Shown: positions 21,700-35,482, counted from the first letter of the stretch. The stretch is 64,000 nt of DNA from Anisus vortex (GCA_949126835.1 OX421495.1:25010829-25074828), one strand, 5' to 3'. The notes: generated by a model from the letters alone, not told the origin. Numbers and translations are program-made.

Positions 21700-24600
21700 A
21701 GCTTTTCATTGACATATTTCTTCTGTTTTCGCTTTTCTCTGACACATTTCTTCTGTCTTAGCTTTTCTCTGACACATTTCTTCTGTCTTAGCTTTTCTCT
21801 GACACATTTCTTCCGTCTTAGCTTTTCTCTGACACATTTCTTCTGTCTTAGCTTTTCACTGACATATTTCTTTTGTCTTAGCTTTACTCTGACACATTTC
21901 TTCTGTCTTAGCTTTTCTCTGACACATTTCTTCTGTCTTAGCTTTTCTCTGACACATTTCTTCTGTCTTAGCTTTTCTCTGACACATTTCTTCTGTCTTA
22001 GCTTTTCATTGACACATTTCTTCTGTCTTAGCTTTTCATTGGCAAATTTCTTCTGTCTTAGCTTTTCTCTGACACATTTCTTCTGACTTAGCTTTTCATT
22101 GACATATTTCTTCTGTCTTAGCTTTTCTCTGACACATTTCTTCTGTCTTAGCTTTTCTCTGACACATTTCTTCTGTCTTAGCTTTTCTCTGACACATTTC
22201 TTCTGTCTTAGCTTTTCTCTGACACATTTCTTCTGTCTTAGCTTTTCTCTGACACATTTCTTCTGACTTAGCTTTTCATTGACATATTTCTTCTGTCTTA
22301 GCTTTTCTCTGACACATTTCTTCTGTCTTAGCTTTTCTCTGACACATTTCTTCTGTCTTAGCTTTTCTCTGACACATTTCTTCTGTCTTAGCTTTTTTCT
22401 GACACATTTCTTCTGACTTAGCTTTTCTCTGACACATTTCTTCTGTGTTAGCTTTTCTCTGACACATTTCTTCCGTCTTAGCTTTTCTCTGACACATTTC
22501 TTCTGTCTTAGCTTTTCTCTGACACATTTCTTCTGCATTAGCTTTTCTTTGACTCATTTCTTCTTAGCTTTTCTCTGACACATTTCTTCTGTCTTAGCTT
22601 TTCGCTGACACATTTCTTCTATATTAGCTTTTCGCTGACACATTTCTTCTATCTTTGCTTTTCTCTGACACATTTCTTCTGTCTTAGCTTTTCTCTGACA
22701 CATTTCTTCTGTCTTAGCTTTTCTCTGAAACATTTCTTCTGTCTTAGGTTTTCTCTGACACATTTCTTCTGTCTTAGCTTTTCTCTGACACATTTCTTCT
22801 GTCTTAACTTTTTTCTGACACATTTCTTCTGACTTAGCTTTTCTCTGACACATTTCTTCTGTCTTAGCTTTTCTCTGACACATTTCTTCTGTCTTAGCTT
22901 TTCATTGACACATTTCTTCTGTCTTAGCTTTTCATTGACACATTTCTTCTGTCTTAGCTTTTCTCTGAAACATTTCTTCTGTCTTAGGTTTTCTCTGACA
23001 CATTTCTTCTGTCTTAGCTTTTCTCTGACACATTTCTTCTGTCTTAACTTTTTTCTGACACATTTCTTCTGACTTAGCTTTTCTCTGACACATTTCTTCT
23101 GTCTTAGCTTTTCTCTGACACATTTCTTCTGTCTTAGCTTTTCTCTGACACATTTCTTCTGTCTTAGCTTTTCTCTGACACATTTCTTCTGTCTTAGCTT
23201 TTCTCTGACACATTTCTTCTGTCTTAGCTTTTCTCTGACACATTTCTTCTGTCTTAGCTTTTCATTGACATATTTCTTCTGTCTTAGCTTTTCTCTGACA
23301 CATTTCTTCTGTCTTAGCTTTTCTCTGACACATTTCTTCTGTCTTAGCTTTTCTCTGACACATTTCTTCTGTCTTAGCTTTTCTCTGACACATTTCTTCT
23401 GTCTTAGCTTTTCTCTGACACATTTCTTCTGTCTTAGCTTTTCTCTGACACATTTCTTCTGTCTTAGCTTTTCATTGACACATTTCTTCTGTCTTAGCTT
23501 TTCATTGGCAAATTTCGTCTGTCTTAGCTTTTCTCTGACACATTTCTTCTGACTTAGCTTTTCATTGACATATTTCTTCTGTCTTAGCTTTTCTCTGACA
23601 CATTTCTTCTGTCTTAGCTTTTCTCTGACACATTTCTTCTGTCTTAGCTTTTCTCTGACACATTTCTTCTGTCTTAGCTTTTCTCTGACACATTTCTTCT
23701 GTCTTAGCTTTTCTCTGACACATTTCTTCTGACTTAGCTTTTCATTGACATATTTCTTCTGTCTTAGCTTTTCTCTGACACATTTCTTCTGTCTTAGCTT
23801 TTCTCTGACACATTTCTTCTGTCTTAGCTTTTCTCTGACACATTTCTTCTGTCTTAGCTTTTTTCTGACACATTTCTTCTGACTTAGCTTTTCTCTGACA
23901 CATTTCTTCTGTGTTAGCTTTTCTCTGACACATTTCTTCCGTCTTAGCTTTTCTCTGACACATTTCTTCTGTCTTAGCTTTTCTCTGACACATTTCTTCT
24001 GCCTTAGCTTTTCTTTGACTCATTTCTTCTGTCTTAGCTTTTCTCTGACACATTTCTTCTGTCTTAGCTTTTCGCTGACACATTTCTTCTATCTTAGCTT
24101 TTCGCTGACACATTTCTTCTATCTTTGCTTTTCTCTGACACATTTCTTCTGTCTTAGCTTTTCTCTGACACATTTCTTCTGTCTTAGCTTTTCATTGATA
24201 CATTTCTTCTGTCTTAGCTTTTCATTGACACATTTCTTCTGTCTTAGCTTTTCATTGACACATTTCTTCTGTCTTAGCTTTTCTCTGAAACATTTCTTCT
24301 GTCTTAGGTTTTCTCTGACACATTTCTTCTGTCTTAGCTTTTCTCTGACACATTTCTTCTGTCTTAGCTTTTCTCTGACACATTTCTTCTGTCTTAGCTT
24401 TTCTCTGACACATTTCTTCTGTCTTAGCTTTTTTCTGACACATTTCTTCTGACTTAGCTTTCCATTGACATATTTCTTCTGTCTTAGCTTTTCTCTGACA
24501 CATTTTTTCTGTCTTAGCTTTTCTCTGACACATTTCTTCTGTAAATGCTTTTCTCTGACACATTTCTTCTGTCTTAGCTTTTTTCTGACACATTTCTTCT

Positions 24601-26630
24601 GACTTAGCTTTTCTCTGACACATTTCTTCTGTCTTAGCTTTTCTCTGACACATTTCTTCCGTCTTAGCTTTTCTCTGACACATTTCTTCTGTCTTAGCTT
24701 TTCTCTGACACATTTCTTCTGCCTTAGCTTTTCTTTGACTCATTTCTTCTGTCTTAGCTTTTCTCTGACACATTTCTTCTGTCTTAGCTTTTCTCTGACA
24801 CATTTCTTCTGTCTTAGCTTTTCTCTGACACATTTCTTCTGTCTTAGCTTTTCTCTGACACATTTCTTCTGTCTTAGCTTTTCTCTGACACATTTCTTCT
24901 GTCTTAGCTTTTCTCTGACACATTTCTTCTGACTTAGCTTTTCATTGACATATTTCTTCTGTATTAGCTTTTCTCTGACACATTTCTTCTGTCTTAGCTT
25001 TTCTCTGACACATTTCTTCTGTCGTAGCTTTTCTCTGACACATTTCTTCTGTCTTAGCTTTTCTCTGACACATTTCTTCTGACTTAGCTTTTCTCTGACA
25101 CATTTCTTCTGACTTAGCTTTTCTCTGACACATTTCTTCTGACTTAGCTTTTCTCTGACACATTTCTTCTGTCTTAGCTTTTTTCTGACACATTTCTTCT
25201 GTCTTAGCTTTTCTCTGACACATTTCTTCTGACTTAGCTTTTCTCTGACACATTTCTTCTGTCTTAGCTTTTCTCTGACACATTTCTTCTGTCTTAGCTT
25301 TTCTCTGACACATTTCTTCTGTCTTAGCTTTTCTCTGACACATTTCTTCTGTCTTAGCTTTTCTCTGACACATTTCTTCTGTCGTAGCTTTTCTCTGACA
25401 CATTTCTTCTGTCTTAGCTTTTCTCTGACACATTTCTTCTGACTTAGCTTTTCTCTGACACATTTCTTCTGTCTTAGCTTTTCTCTGACACATTTCTTCT
25501 GTCTTAGCTTTTCTCTGACACATTTCTTCTGTCTTAGCTTTTCTCTGACACATTTCTTCTGTCTTAGCTTTTCTCTGACACATTTCTTCTGTCTTAGCTT
25601 TTCTCTGACACATTTCTTCTGTCTTAGCTTTTCTCTGACACATTTCTTCTGTCTTAGCTTTTCTCTGACACATTTCTTCTGACTTAGCTTTTCATTGACA
25701 TATTTCTTCTGTCTTAGCTTTTCTCTGACACATTTCTTCTGTCTTTGCTTTTCTCTGACACATTTCTTCTGTCTTAGCTTTTCTCTGACACATTTCTTCT
25801 GTCTTAGCTTTTCTCTGACACATTTCTTCTGTCTTAGCTTTTCTCTGACACATTTCTTCTGACTTAGCTTTTCATTGACATATTTCTTCTGTCTTAGCTT
25901 TTCTCTGACACATTTCTTCTGTCTTAGCTTTTCTCTGACACATTTCTTCTGTCGTAGCTTTTCTCTGACACATTTCTTCTGACTTAGCGTTTCATTGACA
26001 TATTTCTTCTGTCTTAGCTTTTCTCTGACACATTTCTTCTGTCTTAGCTTTTTTCTGACACATTTCTTCTGTCGTAGCTTTTCTCTGACACTTTTCTTCT
26101 GTCTTAGCTTTTCTCTGACACATTTCTTCTGTCTTAGCTTTTCTCTGACACATTTCTTCTGACTTAGCTTTTCTCTGACACATTTCTTCTGTCTTAGCTT
26201 TACTCTGACACATTCATTTCTTCTGTCTTAGCTTTTCTCTGACACATTTCTTCTGTCTTAGCTTTTCTCTGACACATTTCTTCTGTCTTAGCTTTTCATT
26301 GACACATTTCTCCTGTCTTAGCTTTTCATTGACACATTTCTTCTGTCTTAGCTTTTCTCTGACACATTTCTTCTGTCTTAGCTTTTCTCTGACACATTTC
26401 TTCTGTCTTAGCTTTTCTCTGACACATTTCTTCTGACTTAGCTTTTCTCTGACACATTTCTTCTGTCTTAGCTTTTCTCTGACACATTTCTTCTGTCTTA
26501 GCTTTTCTCTGACACATTTCTTCTGTCTTAGCTTTTCTCTGACACATTTCTTCTGTCTTAGCTTTTCTCTGACACATTTTTTTTGTCTTAGCTTTTCTCT
26601 GACACATTTGTTCTGTTTTTGCTTTTTTTT
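21700..26630. repeat. Minisatellite, 30-bp unit, about 164 copies
   Basis: The + strand unit is 'ttctgtcttagcttttctct' followed by 'gacacatttc'. Variants (gacttag, cattgacata, gccttag) recur in blocks. The rare variant 'ctttgactcatttc' recurs at about 22547, 24014 and 24734, showing block duplications of about 1.46 and 0.72 kb. The period is a multiple of three and the unit has no stop in several frames, so many open frames arise (KKCVREKLRQ-, CQRKAKTEEM- and LTHFFCLSFS-type repeats). These are artefacts with no start context, splice context or domain. The array lies in intron 3 of copy B. Confidence 0.95.
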
Positions 26631-26872
26631 TAGTATAGGAGCAATTTAGTAGAACGATTATGGACAAATATATGCAGTTTAGAGCGGTCAAATTACGGCT
26701 TTCATGTCATTTTTCTATGTCCTGATGATCTTTCGCCAGTTTTCCTCAGTAAATGTATCCCGACATGCTTCCAATCCTTAGACCGCAAATGGGATCCAAT
26801 CACCAAGGTCGACACTGTGCCTGTAGTATCTAAAACTCCGACCCACTTCCCCCACATCCGTTTAGGAGATTA

Positions 26873-26875
<3 letters not shown>

Positions 26876-26917
<42 letters not shown>

Positions 26918-26940
26918 GTGAGAGTGAGAGAGAGAGAGAA
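26876..26940. repeat. (GATA)n / (GA)n microsatellite
   Basis: About ten GATA units are followed by a GA-rich run, ending at about 26940. Confidence 0.95.
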
Positions 26941-26960
26941 AACGTGCAATATGTTTTGTG

Positions 26961-27364
26961 ATGAACTACTCATCTATCAAATTCACTATAAGCCCTCTTG
27001 ATATGATGTTTTACACTCAGTCTTAACATGACAAAAGCCAAAAACCTAACAATTATGCTATATGGCTTAATAAGGCGCTGCCATTCATTATCATTAAATA
27101 TAGATCTACATTTGCAGTATCCTGTTTCTAAGTAAAAGAGACATTTTTAAAATATATTTATAAATCAAGGTGATTTTTCTGCAAGAATAATGTTGACATG
27201 TGTAATCAACAACTGAAGTGGAACTAGATCATTAGGTTTAGTCACATTTTCATTTCGAATATTTACAAATATAGAGAGTTGTATACTCAACATCTATAAA
27301 AACATATACTATTCAGGGCTGCCTAGATGATTATAATTTACTAGGGCAAAGCTGACTTTGGGCA
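26961..27364. repeat. Segmental duplication block a2
   Basis: This is the counterpart of 1-449, in the same orientation. In copy A this block is followed about 100 bp later by exon 4. Here homology stops at about 27364 and unrelated sequence follows. Confidence 0.75.
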
Positions 27365-28219
27365 TCTTAAAAAAAATAAACCTCTTTAAAAGCCCTCTGT
27401 CACGTGGCGGGGGGTGATTAGACCACTTAATCACCACGTAAACTTTATAATTATAAGTTGGGGTTAGATTTGCACCTGAGCCTCCTGTGTGTCGTGCCTT
27501 CTGTATGATTAAGTAAAAGTGACTGAATTATGTCACGCTGTGTGGCAGGCAGGCTCGTATGTGTATTGTTTCCTTCTTATAAGAGTGGTCTGCAAAAATA
27601 GATAAGAGATGAATTATTCTCTTCTATTATTGTTGGCTGCGTGTTGTCTTAAGGGATGCGCCAGAGTACTTTGCTAGAGTTTAACGTATTGATGATCAAA
27701 TTTATATTTAAGTGTGTAGAATTCCATGGCTCGTCTGAGGCAATTATGCAGAGGTTTGGCTATACTAAACACATATAGACTTCACAACATCGATTATAGT
27801 CATTAGAGAACACGAGCGGAAACATTATATTCTGAAGTTTATTCACATTAAGACTGAGTATACCGTTGCATATATATCATACATAATATCCTAGGTACAT
27901 TGTCCAACAATATAAACAGCAAAGATTAAGATTTAGATACAGACTTAGGGTCGGAGCCTTCACAAAGGCCTCGAAGGAGCCCAGACGGGACCCACTCCGC
28001 TTCACGACCCCCTAGCTAGACTGTCCGTAAAACTCTACACCTTCAATCTATAACTAAAACTAAAAGCATTAATAGTAATAGTCACGTGATATAAAATGGG
28101 AGGATAGGGGGAAATGTACACGTTTAGTCTGATTGACAGGAGTAGGGAAAGCATGGGGAGAGGGGCGGTCAGCCATCCAAGGTAATTCTTATCTTCCGGC
28201 GGCGCCTTTGTTTAAGCAA
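27365..28219. other. Region where exons 4-5 of copy B are expected but absent
   Basis: Homology to the copy A side ends here. No sequence resembling exon 4 (CCAAGACTGGAC core) or exon 5 (GGTTGTTCCTGTACTATGG core) was found between here and 37222. The sequence is moderately GC-rich and probably transposon-derived. Confidence 0.5.
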
Positions 28220-28224
28220 CAAAG

Positions 28225-30600
28225 GGGACGTCCATTAATTACGTCAACAAAATAGGGGGGAGGGGGGGTCTGAAAAAGTTTGACAATTGTTGACAAGGGG
28301 GAGGGGGGGAGGTCAAGAAAAGTTGACGTCAACAATGTTACTTTTTTAAAATAAAAAATGATACAAATTTATTACAAAATTCTAGGCTACATTTGTCATG
28401 TGCCACTTACATAGCAGACATATATAAACATGGTTTTACGTTAATACAAATATATTAATTAAAATTACGGACGCTACATTTGACATGTCCTTTTTGTGTT
28501 CATCTTGATAGTTTGTAGATCTATATAGATTCTATGAGAGGAAAGTGGAAACTAATGCAATTGTTAGCACGGCAAAGTGACCGACCAATTGTAAAAAACT
28601 TCACCTTCGCTGTAGTCTAGCGAGCCATTGTGACTGGAATAATAAAAGAACATAAACACACCAACAAACATTCTGCAGAGTGCGTTCAGAAACAGAAACC
28701 CAGTTTTTTTGCCGCTCAGTAGGCCTACATCTAAATTAGGCGCCGTTCTGTTATTGAGTCCTGAAAGGACTATGAACACCGTTCAAGAGTCGACTGCTTT
28801 AATTCAACGCCCATGGTTGAGTCTTTTCCAAGTTCCAACCCTTGAAACCATGTTTGGATCAACGTTAGCAGGCCATGCACTCCGACATGGAAGGATATAA
28901 GTAGGCAGGTTTTGTCTTACAGGGCGGTCGCTTGTTGGGTCGCCTTGCTCTGTTCGGATTCCCCTTTTACGAACGTACATTTGCTCGAGCCATCCATGGC
29001 TTGCCTCGTATTCCTGTAATGTGGGCTGATGGTGTGTTGGCCGAGCGGATTTTGACACGGGCATGTCATCCCCTAAGGCCACCTTTGAAAGCAGCCGTTT
29101 TTACAGGACGTTTTGTATACCTTTCCGTACGTCACATCAGCCCCCACCCCGAAGACGCCAGAAATCGGACAGTGGGTACCTCACAGGCCCCCTCAAATGG
29201 AAGAACAGAACAAGCCGATTAATCTCCAGATTTGCAGCTTGGGATACCACGCCTCTCCGTCACTTACAGAGATGGGAGTGGAAGTATCTCGGCGACCGCT
29301 TGTCCCATGCATTAGCTCACTGGTCAGACTCGGAGAACCAAGCTAAAAGGCCTCAAAAAAATAAAACCGGACGAGCCCGTCTTGTGTCCAGGGCGTAACG
29401 CTTAGGGTTGAGCTCAGCTCTGTCCGGACCCGCTGCGGCAGCTCTCCCCCATGCGTTCGCCCGCTGGTGTATTCTTAATGGGAACGTATCGGCGGTTTAC
29501 ACACTTCGCCAGCTTTGGGGCTCATAGGTACAGAAGTGAAATTAGGCGCCAGAGACTGGCGTTCGTTATATACCATGTAAGCGATAGCTGGGATTGGCAA
29601 TATAACTAAAGACAACAATAGGCCCTCTCTGAGACTATGTTTGAATTGCATTGAATGAAGTGTATCGTGTGAATCCAACATGGTTATTTTAAAATATTTC
29701 CTTCATAAAAATAATTCGTGGCCCATGAAGTCCGAAATACTTAGCCTACCTTTCCTTTTAACATCCCTAATTCTGATATATAAACTAATATATTTTTGCT
29801 GACTACGTTATAATAGGTGAAACATTAAAATTTAGTGATTAGGCTTAATACAGTAATTTTTTAGTTTTAATTTCTAATTGTCTGAAAAAAAAATGTATGA
29901 AATGAAAATGTATTAGTAGGCCTATAGTGGCGTAGCCAGATTGCAAGGTGTGGGTGGCAAATAGTGCAAGGTAGGAGCGTTAGGGGCAAGGAAGCCAACT
30001 ACCTTGTGTATAATCATATAATGTGTGGGGGGGGGGGGGCAATAATGCAAGAAGGAATAGTGAGCATATGGTTAAAATAGCAGGTTAATTTACAACTGGT
30101 GCACAATTTCCCCCTAAGCTATTTAACAACTAACATTGCACTAGAAGCTCATTAGTGAAACGTACAATCAGAAAGTATTCAATATTTCTATATGAAAAGA
30201 ACAATAGTAAATAAAAAGGAAAAAAATATTGTTAAAATCCTCGGATTGGAAAAAAAAATTGGGAGGGGCGATGGGGATAGTAAGCAAGTTACACCCCTTT
30301 CGTGGCTACGCCTATGAGAGTTCTATCTAGTCAATATGAAATCTTTAAAACAAGTTTTAAAATGTATTACAATTAATTATAGTAAAGATCTAGAATCTAG
30401 ACCTTTCCGTTTCAAATCTATTTTAAACATAAAAACCAGCGTTAAATTTTTTTTTTACTTGATATAGGGGGGGGGGGGGGTAACGAATTGTTGACGTAAT
30501 TATATAGGGGGGGTCTCTGAAAGTTTGACAGTTGTTGACAAGGGGGAGGGGGGGAGGTAAAAATCGCCAAAAAATTGTTGACGTAATTAATGGACGTCCC
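28225..30600. mobile_element. DNA transposon, perfect 26-bp TIRs, 5-bp TSD
   Basis: The left end starts 'gggacgtccattaattacgt' and the right end is its exact reverse complement over 26 bp. It is flanked by CAAAG on both sides (28220-28224 and 30601-30605). Inside each end, a block with 'gttgacaagggggagggggg' lies in the same orientation rather than inverted, and TTGTTGACGT-type motifs recur. The 2376-bp interior has only short ORFs (up to about 110 codons) with no recognised transposase. I do not assign a superfamily. Confidence 0.85.
29925..30312. mobile_element. Small non-autonomous hAT-like element
   Basis: The ends 'tagtggcgtagccaga' and 'gtggctacgcc' form an inverted repeat matching the TIR type of element W (GGCGTAGCCA). 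It is about 390 bp, non-coding and AT-rich, with a G-run. A clear 8-bp duplication is not visible. It is nested in the 28225-30600 transposon. Confidence 0.5.
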
Positions 30601-30605
30601 CAAAG

Positions 30606-32814
30606 GGGTTTTGACCAGGGAACGAGCCCTTAGAGGTCTATTTTCATATACATGTTATAAGTGAGGAGGGACGGGGGGGGGGGGGGAGCGAAGGTCAGAG
30701 ACGGTGGGCTCAGGAATGACCTTGACCTGTTTCTCGATCGTCCGTGGTACCGGGGGGGGGGGGGCGAGACGTAACCATGTTACACAATTTAGGATAGTGG
30801 GCATGATGTAGACTTAGTAACAATGACAATATACATGAATGGAAACTAAAGTCAATATAAGTAATATACTTATGGGCATGCCGAACATATACATATATGT
30901 AAATAAAATTCAATGCAAGCAAAATACTTTAATGTTAAATATAGGGGATAAAAGGAAAGACACATTCTTACTCCGATCAGGCATGCAAGATTGTGGCATT
31001 TAATGTCAGTGGTTTGTACGTACAGATTATATATGATTATAGTATCTTATAAGAGCGGATTACATCTAAGACCTTTATTAGTTGCGTGTGACGTTAATCT
31101 TCTCCCAAAACGCCACACCTGCCCCGCCATGTTTTAAAGATTTCATATAATGAAAGATTTGACCCATTAGAGGTAGGCCTACTGCACTTACTATTTACAC
31201 TATGAGAGTTCTGGACCATCGACGCGAAGCGGGTGGTTATCGCTACGGGGAAGAGGGGAGGGGGCGATACAAGGCGGTAAGGGGTGACGGGGCGAATTTT
31301 TACGTTTTTCTCTTGAGGGCGGAGGAGAGAAGCATGCTTTAGCGTTTCTTACGGTACTTTAAATATATTCCGGCATAATGCTTAGTCTAGGTTCGTCCCA
31401 TTTATTTGCGAGCTATTGACATTGTTTATTCATTTTATCGTTTGTCGGTGACTGTCTTAGGTCCTTACTTTTCATATATTGATAGGCACTAGCTAGAAAA
31501 TCTATTTATTTCATGCTTTCTATGTGCTATAAATGCGGGATTCACTTAATTGACCTCGGCAGTAGTTTCTACGGAATCTGGAGGAATTCCGTGACGGGAT
31601 GCCAGAACTGGTTGATAGGGATCGAATTGTTGATCGAACTATCAGGTCCACCAGTTCACTCCCTGACTCGCGCTAAAGCGGACAGGTGAGGGGATCTGGG
31701 ATCGCAACGTAAATATGAGGGGATCTATGACGGAGTCATAGAGGGTGGGGCGCGGGTTCCTTTGCTTAACGTAGGTACATGCATTACTGGTCTAGTGATC
31801 GTTCTTCAGGGGTGGGGCGGGCATTGTGAGAGCGCGTGCATCTGACCTAACACAAGCCTAAACACTAGTGTTTCTGATCACATGGATTCTGAGTTCACAT
31901 GTGCGAGTGACTCCTAGTGAGCGAGGGGGGGGGGGGGGGCGGAGTAAGGCGATAGTCAAGACACCTCTGGCGCGATAGGCCAGGAAATTGTATCAATGTT
32001 GTCGTTTGTTTGCAATTATTGGGCCCTAGAGCTAAAACACGGACATAGCTTCACTTTAATTGTTACACTATTCGCTTCTCTTCTTTTCTCAAGCAACACA
32101 TTTCTCCTTGTTTAACAGTGTTTAAGCAGCGGCGGAAAGGGGGGGGGGCTGTCAGTGGGCGTACATTACTTTGGCTACTGTAAAGATTAAATCGTTCTAC
32201 TTTCTCAATTCCCGTTTTATAAATTTGTAAAATCGGTAAAGAAGCAATTATTTAATTCGCTACCAATAATATCTCTATACGTACATTTGACCACTACATA
32301 TATGCCACTCACCGTTTTATCTAAACACATTCATTTTCTTTCACGCTAGACCGCGGTTCTTGAGTCTTGACGTCAGAGTGGGTCTGGCACATCAGATGAC
32401 AACGGATGACATCGGCCGTGTAGCGCTTGAGAACAGTCAATTGGCCCGTAGGCAGTCTTAAAATCTAACACATTTATTATCCAACGCGTTGTGTAAGGAA
32501 CACAGTTCATCAAAAGTTAATATATACACATGGTAATCCGATAACAGTTAATATACTCCAATCTAAAGGCAATAATGTCAGCTTCCAGGAAACGTACTGC
32601 ACATGACAGTTTAATCCAGTGCGAACGTGGCTGTAAGTATCCAAGAATTATAGCTGAATGGGCGAACATTATATGCAATGTTGAAGATTGCAGGCTGGAT
32701 TGCGGCCCGGTGGGTGCGAATATTTTCAGTGTTCCTCAGGGCGGGTACTGGTTCACAGTATTTGGCGGACATAGTTATGCGATCTGGCAAATAATTTCGT
32801 TACGCCTGAGCTAA
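30606..32814. other. Non-coding stretch with long G tracts, nothing recognised
   Basis: Several G runs occur (about 30675-30690, 30750-30765, 31925-31940 and 32140-32150). Composition alternates between AT-rich and G-rich. No exon, LINE motif or paired element ends were found. A 79-codon open frame at 32575-32814 has no recognised domain. Confidence 0.4.
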
Positions 32815-33050
32815 TCCAAAGCAGAAATGGCGATATGCCTATTGACTATCGGCATTCGGCAAGCATATACAGTGTACAGAGTTGTACAGGAGCTAATCCA
32901 AAGCAGGAAAACGACGTTGTTATTGGTGGCGCTCTGGCCGACATATAACATTTTGCAGCAGCTAATCCAAACAGAAACAAAGTTATTGGTGGCGCTTCTG
33001 GCCGACACATAACATTTGACAGCAGATAATCCAAACAGAAACAAAGTTAT
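32815..33050. repeat. Short tandem repeat, about 68-bp unit
   Basis: About three diverged copies built on 'agctaatccaaa' and 'ttattggtggcgct' then 'ctggccgacatataacattt'. It gives overlapping short ORFs that are not genes. Confidence 0.7.
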
Positions 33051-33674
33051 TATATTAACTTACATTGTCTGTCTGCTTGCTTGGATGTTTGTTAGTAAAA
33101 CTTCACATCGAATTTTCGACCACTTTTCGTCGTCCAATCAAGCTGAAACTTGGGCAGCAGGCTTGTCCCGATTAACAATACATTCTATCAAATTTTCAGC
33201 ATCATAGCCTTTGGAATAGTCACGAAGTCTATTACAATAAATAAAACCTAGAAAGTATTTCAATAAACATAATGACCATCTCTATCTGCTAAGACTAACA
33301 TGTTATAAAATGAGTTGTAGTGCTCAACCTTGAAACATTGTAAACATCATTTATTAAAACTACACACTCATTAACGCGACTGCATGAGTAATTTACCATT
33401 TGCTTACTTACGTCATCCAAGTGTCAAAACATGGCCTACTTTTATTTTCAAACAGAGGCACAATTATTTATACATACGAGGATGACCTTCTTAAAAATAT
33501 CCGGGTTTGTTTAATACAGCAGACGTTATGTTTACCTATAGTCATTAATGTTCCATAATTTATGAGATTTTAATCGTGTTTTAAAGGAAACGTCATAGTT
33601 GATTTATCACTGACTACTGAGAGAATATATAAATGTATCATTTACAGGCGTAATATAATTAATAAAAGCGTAAA
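33051..33674. other. AT-rich intergenic DNA, nothing recognised
   Basis: No coding or repeat signal was recognised. Confidence 0.4.
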
Positions 33675-34030
33675 ATATGGAAGCCACAGAATAGGTATAG
33701 AACATAATGCGCAATCCCTATATGTGCAGTCACTAAAAGTGAAGCTCGGCTTCCGCCATTTTCTTTTGACTCAAGGCAGCGGTCACTAGAGACGCTACTA
33801 TAGTAAAATGAGAAAGTCTTTTTTATTACTGATATCTAGTCTTAGCAAGCTTAGGACTAGAGCAAGGCTACTAATATTAAGTAATATGAGGTTACAACTT
33901 GCCGTTGTTTATCCTTTACGGGGTCAGGAAAGCCATGTAGTTTGACATGCTTATTTGTACGACAATAATCAATCATTTTGCATCATTGTTGCAGTTTATT
34001 ACACAGCAGCCTTTATACCTTTTGCCTGTT
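33675..34030. repeat. Segmental duplication block b2
   Basis: This is the counterpart of 4640-4990, starting with the tail of one 167-bp satellite unit ('gaatgcg'-type words at about 33705). It lies in the same order relative to the next signal-peptide exon as block b1. Confidence 0.85.
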
Positions 34031-35480
34031 CATTAGCTTTGGGTGTCGGGTGTGTGTGGGGGGGGGGCAGAGGGGATCCGCCCCAGGCTTCAATGTTTAG
34101 TTAGGCGCCAAACTGATACTTCTATACGTACGTAAGTTTACTAATAAGTCAATAACTCATATTCCAAAAGGGGCGCCAATTTCGACACCCGACCCAGGCA
34201 TCAGTTTCCCTAGTTACGCCACTGCCCACACCATCAATTGTTTTTATTTTGAGAAGAGATGCCCCGTCTACAGTAGACTTGTTTTGGAGACCAACAATAT
34301 TTTCTACGACGAGTCACATTGTACCCAGATCTGATTTTGATTTTGAGTTTCTGTTTGCACCACAAAACACACAGACAGTAAACCGTATAGAATAAATAAA
34401 TGCACCAATGAGGGTTCAACTTTGAGGGTATCCGTAAATGACATCACGTAATGGGTGTCATTTGTACTCCTATTGCCATAAGTCGTCTCCAAATGTCAGA
34501 CATCCCTGAAATGAAGATGAAGTCCAAAAGTTCTTCACCCGCAACCCATTCTTTAAAAAACAAAATACTCACCATAATATCTTCAATTTCAAAATTATTT
34601 TTTTTCAAACTTCATTTTATTGTTATTATTGTATAGTAAAGGCTGTAATTACTGTGGTTCAGAGTTCAGAGGTGTACTTAGGCATGTTCCACATGTTCCA
34701 TGGAACAGTGGCATCCCACACAAAACGGGCCCCCACACATCCCAGCGATGTCGGAAGGCAGGGGCAAGGTCACGAGGGACCCCACATAAATTTGGCCATT
34801 GAGAACAGGGCCCCACTATCCTAAATACTGCCTTGTTGTAGTTTATTAAATGAACCTTTTAAAGTGGAAACTTGAATTAAAGAAGCATGTTATATTTTTA
34901 TGTGTCGTGCAATAATTTCATCGCTTGCTCACTAATGTTTGACCCTACAAGTGATGCCATATATGGACGGCCCCTTTGACTCTGCATCATGTACCAAGCC
35001 GATGTAGTGTTGTTGTTGTTTTCTTATATTCACAAATTCGTTTGTTGTTTAGCATTCAAATTGTAGCCACTGAAGACCTTAGCGACAATTTAAAAAACAA
35101 ACACATGTCGTTCACCGTATTGAACGCAACATCAATAAACTTGATCAGCTAATGGATACAAAAAAGGTGAGTTAATTAACACTGTATTCATTTCACAGTA
35201 AGTATCTTTAATGCTAAATACTTTAAAAATTTTTTAATTCATGACAAAAATAATCTAAATAAACAAAGATATGCAGGATTATCACTAACGTTTATTAAAG
35301 AGCCTTTTGCTTTTTGTTTTTCTCTTGTTTTAATCTTTTTTTTGGCTACTTAATAATTTTCAAGTAAAATAGTTTAGAGTTTTATAAATAATTTTTATAA
35401 AAACTTGACCGAATGTGAAAAAAAAGGCAGACGATCAAACAAACTATAATATCCAATATTTTCTTCACATTTCTCATCAA
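34031..35480. other. Intergenic DNA with transposon scraps
   Basis: At about 34195-34214, 'agttacgccactg' looks like one end of a hAT element of the GGCGTAGCCA type. A 'ggcgccaa' word appears twice (34104, 34171), the second followed by 'acccgacccaggcatcag'. A GC-rich block at 34660-34830 resembles a repeat fragment. No gene was seen. Confidence 0.35.
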
Positions 35481-35482
35481 AT

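Noticed and set aside
21700..26630. CRISPR-like regularly spaced repeats
   Set aside because: Repeats are directly head-to-tail with no unique spacers, and the window is eukaryotic.
21657..26691. Many repetitive ORFs (KKCVREKL-, CQRKAKTEEM-, LTHFFCLSFS-type)
   Set aside because: All derive from the 30-bp minisatellite and exist in several frames on both strands, with no supporting signals.
32575..32814. 79-codon ORF
   Set aside because: No domain, no splice context, and its 3' end runs into a tandem repeat.
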